In this document: piece by piece, positions 23,032-33,000 of the stretch
How the letters are laid out: each line of letters starts with the position of its first letter
Numbering within the stretch: the stretch's first letter is position 1
Assembly (NCBI RefSeq): GCF_010634855.1
Contig: NZ_MWLQ01000014.1
Location: 1 to 64,000 of the forward strand
Source: Microbacterium sp. B35-30
GTDB taxonomy: Bacteria; Actinomycetota; Actinomycetes; Actinomycetales; Microbacteriaceae
DNA length: 64,000 bases
Reading direction: 5' to 3'
Notes under the pieces: generated by a model
Told to the model about the DNA's origin: nothing
Database searches by the model: none
The model's input: the letters and a program-made list of their open reading frames with translations, nothing else
Made by a program: the position numbers and the translations under genes

Positions 23032-25343
23032 GCAGCGCTCACGGCACGCGAGCAGTCGCGGGCTCGACCGCGCTCGCCGCGCCGCTGCGGCTCGACGCGA
23101 CCGGCGACGCTCGCGCCGAGAGGCGCCCGCGCATGGCCAACGCCGAGGATGCGCGCGCCGGGCTCGGCCTGACCAGCCGCGCGCTGATCCGTGACGGACG
23201 TCCGTGGCTGCCCGTGTCGGGCGAGCTGCACTACACGCGCGTTCCGCGCGAGCGGTGGACCCCGCGGCTGCGGCTCATGCGGGCGGGAGGCATCTCCGTC
23301 GTGTCGACGTACGTGCCGTGGCTCCACCATGAACCGGTCCGGGGCGAGGTGCGCTTCGACGGGCGCTTCGACGTCGCGGCGTTCGTCGACGCGGTGCGCG
23401 CGGAAGGGCTCGAGATCGTGCTGCGGATCGGTCCGTGGGCGCACGGCGAGATGCGCAACGGCGGATTCCCCGACTGGGTGCAGCACGCGCCGGTGCAGCA
23501 CCGCACCGACGACCCGGCGTATCTCGATCTCGTGCGGGAGTGGTTCGGGCACCTCGCCCGCGCCCTCGACGGGCGCTGCCGCCCCGACACGGTGCTCGCG
23601 ATCCAGCTCGAGAACGAGCTGTACGACCAGCCGGGCCACCTCGTCACGCTCAAGCGGCTCGCGCGCGAGGCAGGACTGTCGGCACCGCTGTGGACCGCGA
23701 CCGCGTGGGGCGGCGCCGAACTTCCCGATCCCGAGGTGCTGCCGCTGTGGGGCGGCTACGGCGACGGGTTCTGGGTCGACCCCGGCGAGCCGTGGGATCC
23801 GACCTTCCGGGCGCACTACTTCTTCTCCGACAAGTGGGACGACCCCGGCATCGGCGCCGATGTGCGCGGTGCGGAGGCGACCGGCGGGTCCGCCGAACTG
23901 TCGCCGTGGTTCCCGGCCGCCACCTGCGAGCTCGGCGGGGGCATGGCGACGGCATACCACCGGCGACCTCGGCCCGACGCCCTCGACATCGCCGCCGTCG
24001 CGCACGCCAAGCTCGGCAGCGGATCGGCGTGGCAGGGCTTCTACATGTACGCGGGCGGGACGAACCCGGGGCCGGGGCTCGAGGAGACGCAGGCCACGGG
24101 GTACCCCAACGACATGACCCGCCTGAGCTACGACTTCCACGCGGCGATCGGCGAGGCCGGCCGCACCGCCCCGAGTCACGCCGCGCTGCGCCTGCAGCAC
24201 GCGTTCATCGAGGCGTTCGGGGAAAGCCTCGCGCCGATGCCGTCGCACCTTCCTGCGGAGCGCCCGGCCGGCGTCGAGGACGCCGAGACGCTGCGCTGGG
24301 CCGTCCGCGCCGACGACGGCGCGGGCGTCGTGTTCATCGGATGGCATCAGCCGCACGTGCCGCTGTCGACGTACCGCGGCGCGCAGTTCCAGATCGAGAC
24401 AGCGGACGGTGTCGTCACGCTGCCGAGCACGCCCGTCGACGTCCCTCCCGGCACCCTCGCCCGGTGGCCCCTCGGTCTCGAGGTGGGCGGCGTCAGGGTC
24501 GAGTGGGCGACCGCGTCGGCGGTCACGGTGCTGCCCGGCATCCCGGCATCCGGCTCCGTTCCGACCCTCGTGCTGATCGAAGACGCGGGCATCCCGGTCG
24601 AGATCGCGCACGACGGCCTCGCCCATCGCGTGACACCCGGGCCGTCGCCGCTGCACATCGAGGAGCCCCATGGTGCGGCGCTCGATGTGCTCGTCCTTCC
24701 CGCCGACGAGGCGGCGCAGATCTGGGTGGTCGACGCGGCCGCCGGTGGACGACGGCTGTTCGTCGGGTCCGACGAGCTGACGTGGGATGCCGCAGGGACG
24801 GTGTCGGTGCGCGCGAGCGGGTCGGCACCCGACATGCGGGAGTACGCCGGAGGCGTCTGGCGCGAGCTCGCGTGGGACCACGTCGGCGGCGCTGCGGTCA
24901 CCGAGAGCGTCGCGGTCGAGACGGTGCGCTCGGCGTCGATGCCGTCCGGCCGGTACGGGTCGCGCGATGGCCGGCCGTCCGCGCCGGATGACGCGGTGCT
25001 CGAGGCGCACGCCGCGGTGTATCGCCTCGACATCCCCGAGTGGGTCGACGAAGACGCCGTGCTGCGGGTGCGCTGGGCGGGCGATCTCGCGCAGCTGCGC
25101 GTCGACGGAGTGACGGCGACCGACCGGTTCTGGGACGGCTCCGAGTTCGTCGCGAACCTGCGCGACATCGGCGCTTCGCCCTCCACGCGCGTGGAGCTGC
25201 ACGTGCTGCCGCTCCGGCGCGACAGCGGCGTGCACCTGCCCGCCGACGCCGCCGCGTGCCTCGCGGCATCGGTCGACGCAGTCTGCACGCTCGACGCCGC
25301 CGAGATCGACCAGCGGGCCCTCTGGTACGAGGCGCTTGCATGA
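23028..25343 (+). CDS. GH35 beta-galactosidase
   Basis: A 771-aa glycosidase. GH35 motifs: GELHYTRVPRERWTPRL, YVPWLHHEPVRGEVRFDG, LRIGPWAHGEMRNGGFPDW, AIQLENE with acid/base Glu197, and CELGGGMATAYH with nucleophile Glu301. The C-terminal half (about 480-771) is beta-rich. An N-terminal extension of about 40 residues (Ala/Arg-rich, no hydrophobic core) precedes the family start, so the true start could be internal; the ATGA overlap with GH51 supports ATG 23028. By family it releases terminal beta-galactose, here probably from pectic galactan. It is the last gene of the operon; the next transcription unit has its own operator at 25368. Confidence 0.92.
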   Translation: MSSAHGTRAVAGSTALAAPLRLDATGDARAERRPRMANAEDARAGLGLTSRALIRDGRPWLPVSGELHYTRVPRERWTPRLRLMRAGGISVVSTYVPWLHHEPVRGEVRFDGRFDVAAFVDAVRAEGLEIVLRIGPWAHGEMRNGGFPDWVQHAPVQHRTDDPAYLDLVREWFGHLARALDGRCRPDTVLAIQLENELYDQPGHLVTLKRLAREAGLSAPLWTATAWGGAELPDPEVLPLWGGYGDGFWVDPGEPWDPTFRAHYFFSDKWDDPGIGADVRGAEATGGSAELSPWFPAATCELGGGMATAYHRRPRPDALDIAAVAHAKLGSGSAWQGFYMYAGGTNPGPGLEETQATGYPNDMTRLSYDFHAAIGEAGRTAPSHAALRLQHAFIEAFGESLAPMPSHLPAERPAGVEDAETLRWAVRADDGAGVVFIGWHQPHVPLSTYRGAQFQIETADGVVTLPSTPVDVPPGTLARWPLGLEVGGVRVEWATASAVTVLPGIPASGSVPTLVLIEDAGIPVEIAHDGLAHRVTPGPSPLHIEEPHGAALDVLVLPADEAAQIWVVDAAAGGRRLFVGSDELTWDAAGTVSVRASGSAPDMREYAGGVWRELAWDHVGGAAVTESVAVETVRSASMPSGRYGSRDGRPSAPDDAVLEAHAAVYRLDIPEWVDEDAVLRVRWAGDLAQLRVDGVTATDRFWDGSEFVANLRDIGASPSTRVELHVLPLRRDSGVHLPADAAACLAASVDAVCTLDAAEIDQRALWYEALA

Positions 25344-25367
25344 CGCCCGATCGCGTGTCACACTATT

Positions 25368-25381
25368 GGAAAGCGTTTACC
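25368..25381. promoter_or_regulatory. LacI-type operator GGAAAGCGTTTACC
   Basis: A near-palindrome with central CG, 60 nt before the Gfo/Idh gene at 25441. A TTGCAT hexamer lies upstream at 25336, but its -10 partner is not clear. It marks the start of a separate transcription unit. Confidence 0.7.
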
Positions 25382-25440
25382 CACTCCGCACTCCGCGGTG
25401 CCGGGTACCCCACAGCCTTCAGAGCAGAAAGCAGGACCCC

Positions 25441-26643
25441 ATGACCGACACGACACTCGCTCCGGCCTCGGCCGAGGCATCCGCTCGTCCGCAGGTGCGC
25501 GAGATCGGCATCATCATGAACGGCGTCTCGGGCCGCATGGGCTACCGCCAGCACCTGGTGCGCTCGATCCTCGCGATCCGCGACCAGGGCGGCATCGAGC
25601 TGCCCGACGGCACCAAGGTCACCGTCAAGCCGCTGCTCGTCGGACGCAGCGAGGCCAAGCTGGCCGACCTCGCCGCCAAGCATGGCATCGAGGACTACAC
25701 GACCGACCTCGACGCCGCCCTCGCCGACCCGCGCTGGGAGATCTACGCCGACTTCCTCGTCACGAAGGCGCGCGCCTCTGCACTGCGCAAGGCCATCGCC
25801 GCCGGCAAGACGATCTACACCGAGAAGCCCACGGCCGAGACCGTCGACGAGGCGCTCGAGCTCGCGAAGCTCGCGCAGGAGGCCGGCGTCAAGACCGGTG
25901 TCGTGCACGACAAGCTCTACCTCCCGGGCCTGCAGAAGCTGAAGCGCCTCATCGACTCCGGCTTCTTCGGCCGCATCCTCTCGGTGCGCGGTGAGTTCGG
26001 CTACTGGGTCTTCGAGGGCGACTGGCAGCCCGCCCAGCGCCCGAGCTGGAACTACCGCGCCGAGGACGGCGGCGGCATCATCGTCGACATGTTCCCGCAC
26101 TGGAACTACGTGCTGGAGAACCTGTTCGGCGAGGTCAAGTCCGTCTACGCCCAGGCCGCCGTGCACATCGCCGACCGCTGGGACGAGAAGGGCGAGCACT
26201 ACACCGCGACCGCCGAGGACGCCGCCTACGGCATCTTCGAGCTCGAGGGCGACATCGTCGCGCAGATCAATTCGTCGTGGACCGTGCGCGTGAACCGCGA
26301 CGAGCTCGTCGAGTTCCACGTCGACGGCACGCACGGCTCGGCCGTCGTGGGTCTGTTCGGCGCCAAGATCCAGCACCGCAACGCCACCCCGAAGCCGGTG
26401 TGGAACCCCGACCTCGCCGACGACCACGACTACGACGCCGACTGGGCCGAGGTGCCGACGAACGACGTGTTCCAGAACGGCTTCCGCCAGCAGTGGGAGG
26501 AGTTCCTCGAGTCGTACGTGCTCGGCACAGAGTACGAGTTCGACCTGCTCTCGGGCGCGCGCGGCGTGCTGCTCGCCGAGGCGGGCCTGCAGTCGAGCCG
26601 CGAGGGCCGCAAGGTCGAGCTGCCGACCCTGTCGCTCGACTGA
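25441..26643 (+). CDS. Gfo/Idh/MocA-family oxidoreductase of an uncharacterised sugar module
   Basis: A 400-aa NAD(P)-dependent dehydrogenase-like protein. The nucleotide-binding region is atypical (IGIIMNGVSGRMGYRQHL instead of GxGxxG), followed by the family's EKP at Glu128-Lys129-Pro130 and DMFPHWNYV with His220 at the catalytic position. It heads a four-gene unit with a DUF993 protein, an isomerase/epimerase and a hydrolase, and a class-2 operator precedes it. The start at 25441 follows GCAGGACCCC, a poor ribosome site; the frame is open to 25336, but that region holds the operator. Relatives oxidise sugars, cyclitols or their derivatives at one carbon; the substrate here is unknown. Confidence 0.87.
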   Translation: MTDTTLAPASAEASARPQVREIGIIMNGVSGRMGYRQHLVRSILAIRDQGGIELPDGTKVTVKPLLVGRSEAKLADLAAKHGIEDYTTDLDAALADPRWEIYADFLVTKARASALRKAIAAGKTIYTEKPTAETVDEALELAKLAQEAGVKTGVVHDKLYLPGLQKLKRLIDSGFFGRILSVRGEFGYWVFEGDWQPAQRPSWNYRAEDGGGIIVDMFPHWNYVLENLFGEVKSVYAQAAVHIADRWDEKGEHYTATAEDAAYGIFELEGDIVAQINSSWTVRVNRDELVEFHVDGTHGSAVVGLFGAKIQHRNATPKPVWNPDLADDHDYDADWAEVPTNDVFQNGFRQQWEEFLESYVLGTEYEFDLLSGARGVLLAEAGLQSSREGRKVELPTLSLD

Positions 26644-26674
26644 CCGGCCCGAACCCACCGAACGGAACTGTCGG

Positions 26675-27892
26675 ATGCCGAAACTCACCCTCCTCTCCGA
26701 CGCCGGGGCTCTCTCGGCGGTCGAGCTGAGCGAGTCGCCGGGCTACACCAAGCCCGCCGACCCGCTCCGCAGCCGGGTCGCCTACGCCGCCGCACACGTC
26801 GTGCCTCAGACCTGGGCAGACAACACCCCCGGCCGGCCGGCTGAGGTCGACTGGGACGCCACGCTCGACTTCCGTCGCGCGGTGTACTCCTGGGGTCTCG
26901 GCGTCGCCGACGCCATGGACACGGCCCAGCGCAACATGGGCCTGGACGCGGCCGCGACGCGCGAGCTCATCGCCCGGTCGGCGCAGGTCGCCCGCGAGGA
27001 GGGCGGCTCGGTCGTCGTCGGTGTCAATACCGACCACGTCGAGGCAGAGCGGATCTCGGTCGACGAGGTCATCGACGCCTACAAGCAGCAGCTCCACTTC
27101 ACCGAGGAGCAGGGCGCGGGGCCTGTGCTGATGGCATCGCGCCACCTCGCCCGCGCCGCCGAGTCGGCGGACGACTACCGCCGGGTGTACCGCGAGGTGC
27201 TCGGCTCGGCGACGACCCCCGTCGTGCTGCACTGGCTCGGCACCGCGTTCGACCCGGTGCTCGAGGGCTACTTCGGCTCTCCCGACTGGCGCGAGGCGTC
27301 GGCGGTGCTGCTCGAGATCATCGAGGAGAACGTCGAGAAGGTCGCGGGCGTGAAGATGAGCCTGCTGGATGCCGCGTCCGAGGTGTCGGTGCGCGAGCGC
27401 CTCCCCGAGGGTGTGCGCATGTTCACCGGCGACGACTTCAACTACGTCGGACTCATCGGCGGCGCCGACGTGCCCGACGCCCGGCAGCCGGAGCGCGACG
27501 CGAACAGCCCGCGCCAGCACTCCGACGCCCTGCTCGGCGCGTTCGCCGCGATCACGCCGGTCGCCTCGGCGGCCATCCAGGCGCTCGACGCCGGCGACCC
27601 CGCGCGGTACCTCGAGATCCTCGAGCCGACCGAGGAGCTCAGCCGCCAGGTGTTCGCCGCGCCGACGTTCTACTACAAGACCGGTGTCGCCTTCCTCTCC
27701 TGGCTCAACGGCCACCAGCCGGCGTTCCAGATGGTGGGCGGACTGCACTCGGCACGGAGCCTCCCCCACCTGTCGAGCATCGTCGAGCTGGCGAACTCCT
27801 CGCTCGCGCTCGAGCGGCCGGAGCTCGCGATGATCCGCTGGCACGGCATGCTGCGCCACAACGGCATCGACGTACCAGGCGTGCTCGCATGA
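26675..27892 (+). CDS. DUF993 protein (dihydrodipicolinate-synthase-like TIM barrel)
   Basis: A 405-aa protein of the DUF993 group, annotated elsewhere as dihydrodipicolinate-synthase-like. Conserved-looking blocks are YSWGLGVADAMDTAQRNMGL, VGVNTDHVE, VVLHWLGTAFDPVLEGYFGS, VAGVKMSLLDAASE with a candidate Schiff-base lysine, and MFTGDDFNYVGLI. If the fold holds, a lyase or aldolase step on a keto-sugar acid is plausible, but I know no proven activity. ATG 26675 lies 31 nt after the Gfo/Idh gene. It is 100 aa longer than classical DHDPS proteins. Confidence 0.8.
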   Translation: MPKLTLLSDAGALSAVELSESPGYTKPADPLRSRVAYAAAHVVPQTWADNTPGRPAEVDWDATLDFRRAVYSWGLGVADAMDTAQRNMGLDAAATRELIARSAQVAREEGGSVVVGVNTDHVEAERISVDEVIDAYKQQLHFTEEQGAGPVLMASRHLARAAESADDYRRVYREVLGSATTPVVLHWLGTAFDPVLEGYFGSPDWREASAVLLEIIEENVEKVAGVKMSLLDAASEVSVRERLPEGVRMFTGDDFNYVGLIGGADVPDARQPERDANSPRQHSDALLGAFAAITPVASAAIQALDAGDPARYLEILEPTEELSRQVFAAPTFYYKTGVAFLSWLNGHQPAFQMVGGLHSARSLPHLSSIVELANSSLALERPELAMIRWHGMLRHNGIDVPGVLA

Positions 27893-27925
27893 CCGCCGCC
27901 GAGGCATCCGTGTCCCGAAATCTCG

Positions 27926-27988
27926 CCCTCGTGTCCCGATTTCAGTTGGTCGGCGGCATTGTGAGCGAGCGAAATCGGGACATGAGGG
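27926..27988. repeat. 18-bp inverted repeat in the 27893-28001 gap
   Basis: Arms 27926-27943 (CCCTCGTGTCCCGATTTC) and 27971-27988 pair with one mismatch around a 27-nt loop; a partial direct copy of the arm (GTGTCCCGAAAT) lies at 27910. The arm ends in GATTTC like the palindrome at 4537. It lies inside an operon between the DUF993 and isomerase genes. Confidence 0.75.
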
Positions 27989-28001
27989 AAGGGAACGCGC
28001 G

Positions 28002-28883
28002 ATGACCGCTGTCGATCCGCGCCTGTCGATCAACCAGGCCACCATCAAGCACGCCGATCTCGCGACCGCACTGCGTGTGACGGCTGAGGCGGGTGTCGAG
28101 GCGATCGGCCTCTGGCGCGAGCCTGTGCAGGAGGTCGCCCTCGCGACCGCCGCGAAGATGCTCGCCGACTCGGGCCTGCGCTTCACGACGCACTGCCGCT
28201 CCGGCTTCTTCACGATGCCCGAGGGCCCGGCGCGCCGCGCGTCGATCGACGACAACCGCGTCGCGATCGAAGAGGCAGCGACCCTCGCCGCTGCGGGCGC
28301 CGAGGGGTCGACCGCAATCCTCGTGCTCGTCGCGGGGGGCCTGCCCGAAGGGTCTCGCGACCTGGTCGGCGCTCGTGAGCGGGTGCGCGACGCGATCGGC
28401 GAACTGGTTCCGGATGCCGCGGCCGCCGGTGTCACGCTCGCCATCGAGCCGTTGCATCCGATGTACGCGTCCGACCGCTGCGTCGTCTCGACGCTCGGGC
28501 AGGCGCTCGACATCGCCGCGGACTTCGACCCGGCCGTCGTCGGCGCCACCGTCGACACCTTCCACATCTGGTGGGACCCCGACGTCCTGGCCTCCATCGA
28601 GCGCGCGGGCCGCGAGGGCCGCATCGCGACGTATCAGGTGTGCGACTGGAAGACGCCGCTCGCGGCCGATGTGCTGCTCAGCCGTCACTACCCCGGCGAC
28701 GGCGTCATCGACTTCGGCTCGCTCACCCGTGCGGTCGAGGCGACGGGCTACGACCGCGACATCGAGGTCGAGATCTTCAACGAGGAGATCTGGGCCACCG
28801 ACCCGCTCGTCGCCGTGCAGCGGACGGCCGCCGGGTTCGCGGCATCCGTCTCGCCCCACCTCCGCGCCCGCGTCGCGAGCTGA
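28002..28883 (+). CDS. sugar phosphate isomerase/epimerase (xylose-isomerase-like TIM barrel)
   Basis: A 293-aa TIM-barrel protein of the AP-endonuclease-2 superfamily. Likely metal ligands are Glu149 (IEPLHPMY), Asp185 and His188 (TVDTFHIWWDP) and Glu257 (EVEIFNEE), the usual E-D-H-E set. ATG 28002 is preceded by GAAGGGAA. In operons with Gfo/Idh enzymes such proteins isomerise keto-sugars or eliminate the aglycone from 3-keto-glycosides; both are possible here. It is 10 nt from the downstream hydrolase gene and 109 nt, with a palindrome, from the upstream DUF993 gene. Confidence 0.88.
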   Translation: MTAVDPRLSINQATIKHADLATALRVTAEAGVEAIGLWREPVQEVALATAAKMLADSGLRFTTHCRSGFFTMPEGPARRASIDDNRVAIEEAATLAAAGAEGSTAILVLVAGGLPEGSRDLVGARERVRDAIGELVPDAAAAGVTLAIEPLHPMYASDRCVVSTLGQALDIAADFDPAVVGATVDTFHIWWDPDVLASIERAGREGRIATYQVCDWKTPLAADVLLSRHYPGDGVIDFGSLTRAVEATGYDRDIEVEIFNEEIWATDPLVAVQRTAAGFAASVSPHLRARVAS

Positions 28884-28893
28884 ACGCTCGGGC

Positions 28894-30096
28894 ATGAGCA
28901 CGGGAGCGCTCGCGGGATACGCCGACTGGCCGGCCTACCTCGCGGGCGCTCCGGCGTTCGTGCCGGTCGGTCTCGACGGACGCCGGAACCCCGGCGCCGG
29001 CGAGGACGGCACCGCTTCGCCAGGGAACGACGGCGCGACCGGCACGGTCGCCGACGCCCGCCGCGCCCTCGTCGACGTACTGGGCGTGCGCGCGGCGACC
29101 GCCGCCGACCTGAAGGTCGACCGCGAGTGGGTCGCCGACGGCGTGCGCGGCCGCGAGCTGAGCTGGTGGCTCGGCTTCGGCCCGCGGACGCGGGCCTACG
29201 TGCTCGAACCCGCCGACCACGACGGCGATCTCCCCGGCGTGCTCGCCCTCCACGCGCACGGCGGCGTGCGTTCGACCGGGGCCGAACAGCTCGTCGACAC
29301 GGGGCGCGCGCCCAGCCCCTCGGCGGCCCGCATGCGCGCCCGCTGCTACGCGGGACGCACTCCCGCCAACGACCTCGCCCGCGACGGCTTCGTGGTGCTG
29401 GTACCCGACGCGTTCTCGTGGGCCAGTCGCGCGTTCGACCTGTCGTCGCCGCCGGAGGTGCTGGCGCGCCTGGGTGCGGCGCTCGACGCCCTGCACCGCG
29501 AACGCCACGAGACGCTCTCTGCCGATGAGCGCTTCGATGAGCTGTCGTCGCTGCACGAGTACGGCATCGCGAAGGCTGCGGGCGCGCTCGGCACGACCTT
29601 CGCCGGCGCCGTCGCGACCGACGATCTGGCGGCGCTGGACCTGCTGGCGGACTGGCCGGGCGTGGATGCCGGACGCCTCGGAGCGATGGGCTTCTCGGGC
29701 GGCGGCGGCCGGGCGCTGTTCGTGGGGGCGCTCGACGGCCGGGTCGCGGCATCCGTCGTCGCGGGCATGATGGCGACCTCTGCGTCGCTCGTGCCCGACT
29801 ACCTCGACACCCACTCGTGGCTGCTGCACAGCCCAGGCCTCGCGGCGCGCTTCGACCTGCCCGACGTCGCGGCGCTGGGCCGCCGGGTGCTCGTGCAGTA
29901 CGGCGAGCGCGACGAGCTCTTCCCCCGGCAGGGGATGACGGATGCCGACACCCGGCTCCGCACCCTGCTCGGTGCCCGCTACACCGGCGCCTGGCACGAC
30001 GCCGCGCACGAGTTCACCGCCGCGATGCAGGACGAGGCGCGGGCGTTCCTGACGCAGGCGCTCATCCGACCCGCGCACGGCGATACCGCAGCGTGA
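28894..30096 (+). CDS. alpha/beta hydrolase (dienelactone hydrolase/acetyl-xylan-esterase-like)
   Basis: A 400-aa serine hydrolase. The nucleophile elbow is GFSGGGGR with Ser268; a likely acid is in QYGERDELFP and the catalytic histidine in WHDAAHEF near the C-terminus. A long N-terminal part (about 100 aa, including a Gly/Asp-rich stretch with no clear structure) precedes the fold, so the size exceeds simple dienelactone hydrolases (about 230 aa) and fits large carbohydrate-esterase or peptidase-like members. No signal peptide, so it acts in the cytoplasm. It is the last gene of the 25441 module; its 3' end overlaps the convergent GH38 gene by 35 bp. Ester deprotection of an imported sugar is the simplest reading. 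Confidence 0.82.
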   Translation: MSTGALAGYADWPAYLAGAPAFVPVGLDGRRNPGAGEDGTASPGNDGATGTVADARRALVDVLGVRAATAADLKVDREWVADGVRGRELSWWLGFGPRTRAYVLEPADHDGDLPGVLALHAHGGVRSTGAEQLVDTGRAPSPSAARMRARCYAGRTPANDLARDGFVVLVPDAFSWASRAFDLSSPPEVLARLGAALDALHRERHETLSADERFDELSSLHEYGIAKAAGALGTTFAGAVATDDLAALDLLADWPGVDAGRLGAMGFSGGGGRALFVGALDGRVAASVVAGMMATSASLVPDYLDTHSWLLHSPGLAARFDLPDVAALGRRVLVQYGERDELFPRQGMTDADTRLRTLLGARYTGAWHDAAHEFTAAMQDEARAFLTQALIRPAHGDTAA

Positions 30097-33000
30097 CGAT
30101 CTCGAAGGGGCGGAGTTCGAACGCGACGGACGAGGGCTCCGACGCTCCGACCGGAGGGTCCAGCGGGCGCTCGAGCAGGTCGGTGCGCTGCACGCCCGCG
30201 ACGGGGAACGAGGCGCGGACCGTCGCCCGCCGTCGACCCCCGGACGCCTCGTAGAGACGCACGACGACGTCTCCGCTGCGATCATCGGCGAGCTTCACCG
30301 CCTCGATGAGCACATGCGGGTCGGTGCAGGTGACGAGCGCCTCGGCCGGCCGGGATGACCGCACCGGACGCAGCGGATGAGCGAGGCGCAGGCCCTCCTC
30401 GCACGCGTCGGCGATATTGGCCGTCGGGCGCAGCGAGAACCGCACCCGATGCCTTCCGCGGTCGGCATCGGGATCCGGAAAGCGGGGGCCTCTGATGACC
30501 GACATCCCGATCATCGTCGTCGTGCCGCCGTCCGTCCTCGTCCGCCGCTGCACCGAATGCCCGTGCGTGGAGTCATTGGCGATGGCGACGCCGTAACCCG
30601 GCTCGCCGACGTGGATCCAGCGCTGTCCGGAGACCTCGAACCGCGCGGCATCCCACGAGGTGTTCGCGTGAGTGGGCCGCGCAAGGTGACCGAACTGGGT
30701 TTCGCTCCGGGTCTCCTCGGCATGGACGTCCAGCGGGAACATCAGCTTCAGCAGGCGCCCGCGGTGCTGCCAGTCCACGTCGAGGGCGATGTCGACTGCC
30801 GCCCGTCCGGGTGCCAGTGTCAGCTCCTCCGTGACGGAGGAGGACCCGAATCGCCTGACGCATCTCACCACGACCGCGCCGTCCTCCGTGACGACGCCGA
30901 GCTGCTCGAGCTCGGTGAGGTCGACGGCGTGACGGAGGTCGTCGCGCTCGATGTCCCAGGCGTCCCACTTGCCAGGCGCATCCCGGTGCAGCCTCAGCAG
31001 GGCGGCCGCCTCGCCGGCGGGGATCGCCTCGCGCCCGTCCGGCCCCTGCAGCGACACCAGCAGTCCCCGCCTGTCGACCACCGCCCGGACGATGCCGTTC
31101 GTGAGCACCCACCCGTCGGCGGTCTCCTCGAACCGTGCGGCTCCGGCCGGGTCAGCTGGTGCGGCTACCGCGTGCGGGGGCACACCGGCGAGCCACACCG
31201 CAGTGGCATTCGCGTACAGCAGCGGCCCGTCCTCACCGGCGACGCGCAGAGCATCGAGGCTCACCGCGACCATGCCCTCGAGCTCTCGCACGATGGCCGT
31301 GTGGTCGGCCTCGGCTTCACGATGCACCCACGAGATCGAACTGCCGGGCAGGATGTCGTGGAACTGCAGCATCAGCACCCGCTTCCACAGGCGGTCGAGC
31401 GCGTCGTAGGGATAGCCGGTCCCCGCCTGAACGGCGGCGGTGGTCGCCCACAGCTCCGCCTCATGGAGCAGCTCCTCGCATCGGCGGTTGCCCTGCTTCG
31501 TGCGCAACTGACTCGTCAGGGTGCCGCGGTGGAGCTCGAGGTACATCTCGCCGCGCCAGACCGGGAGCTCGTCCACCTCCTGAATAGCAGCGGTGTAGAA
31601 GTCGCCGGGACTTCCGAGGCGCACGCGGGGAGAGCCCTCCAGGTCCGCCTGCCGGCGGGCAGCCGCGAGCATCTCGCGTGTGGGCCCACCGCCACCGTCG
31701 CCCCAGCCGAACGGCGCGAGCGAGACCGTGCCCGCGTCGTGGTCACGATAAGTGCGCTCGGCGTGTGCCAGTTCCGCCGCGGACAGCTCGGCGTTGTAGG
31801 TCTCGATCGGCGGGAAGTGCGCGAAGATCCGAGTGCCGTCGATGCCCTCCCAGGCGAGGGTGTGGTGCGGCATGGCGTTGGTCTGGTTCCACGAGATCTT
31901 CTGCGTCATGAACCAGTCGACGCCGGCGAGCTTCATGATCTGCGGGAGCGCTGCCGAGTAGCCGAACGTGTCGGGCAGCCATACCTCACGCGTCTCGAGG
32001 CCGAACTCCTCGAGGAAGAAGCGCTTGCCGTGCACGAGCTGCCGCACCGTGGCTTCGCTTCCGGGCATGTTCGTGTCGGGCTCGACCCACTGGCTGCCGA
32101 CAGGCACGAACTGCCCCGACGCCACCTTCTCGCGAATGCGTGCGAACAGCTCCGGGTACGACTCCTTGACCCACGCGAGCTGCTGCGCCGAAGAGCACGC
32201 GAAGCGGAAGTCCGGATGCTCGTCCATCAGTGCGAGCGCGTTCGAGAACGTTCTCGCGCATTTGCGGACGGTCTCGCGCACCGGCCACAGCCACGCGGTG
32301 TCGATGTGCGCATGACCGGTCGCGAGCACCGTGTGGGCGCTGGCCGCGGCCGGGGCCGCCAGCGCCGGCGCGAGGGCGCGTCGGGCGACGAGCACGGTGC
32401 CGCTCACGTCATCCGGATCGATCGCGTCCATCATCCGGTCGAGCGCGCTCCACAGCTGGAGGGCGCGCGGACCGTCCGCCGGCAGCTGCTCCGCGAGCCC
32501 GCGGACGACCTCGATGTCCTGCAGAAGCTCCCACACGCCGACGTCGACGAGCGCGATCTCCAGCCGGCGGAGCCGGTACAGCGGCTCGACGCCGGCCGTC
32601 GCCCTGTCGCCGAGGCGCGTCGATCGCCAGTGCGATTCCGGCGGGATGCCGGGGTTCCCCGCGAGCTCGAGGAAGTAGTCGATCTCTGCACCCACGACCG
32701 GCAGATGCGAGTTCCGGGGGGACACCGCCTTCACGACGGTGCCGTCGGGCCGGAAGGCGAGACCCTCCGCCTGGAACCCCGGCATGAGCCCGTCGAAGCC
32801 CAGATCGACGACGACCTCGGGGCGATGCCGGGCGTCCCGTGGCCACTCGCCCGGCAGGGTGCCACGCACGCGCAGCCACAGGGTGCTCCATGGTCGCCCC
32901 CACGGCTCCCCGACCGCGAACGGTGCGTACCGCTGACACGCCGCGTCGGCGAACGGGACGGGCTCTCCCGGCGCCTCCCACGCGAGGATCTCGAGCGGCG

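Noticed and set aside
22242..25361. Very long minus-strand frame opposite GH51 and GH35
   Set aside because: Both plus-strand genes have catalytic motifs at expected places; the antisense has none.
32251..32262. GAGAACGTTCTCGC, an operator-like palindrome
   Set aside because: It lies inside the GH38 coding region with no promoter nearby, so a chance match is more likely.
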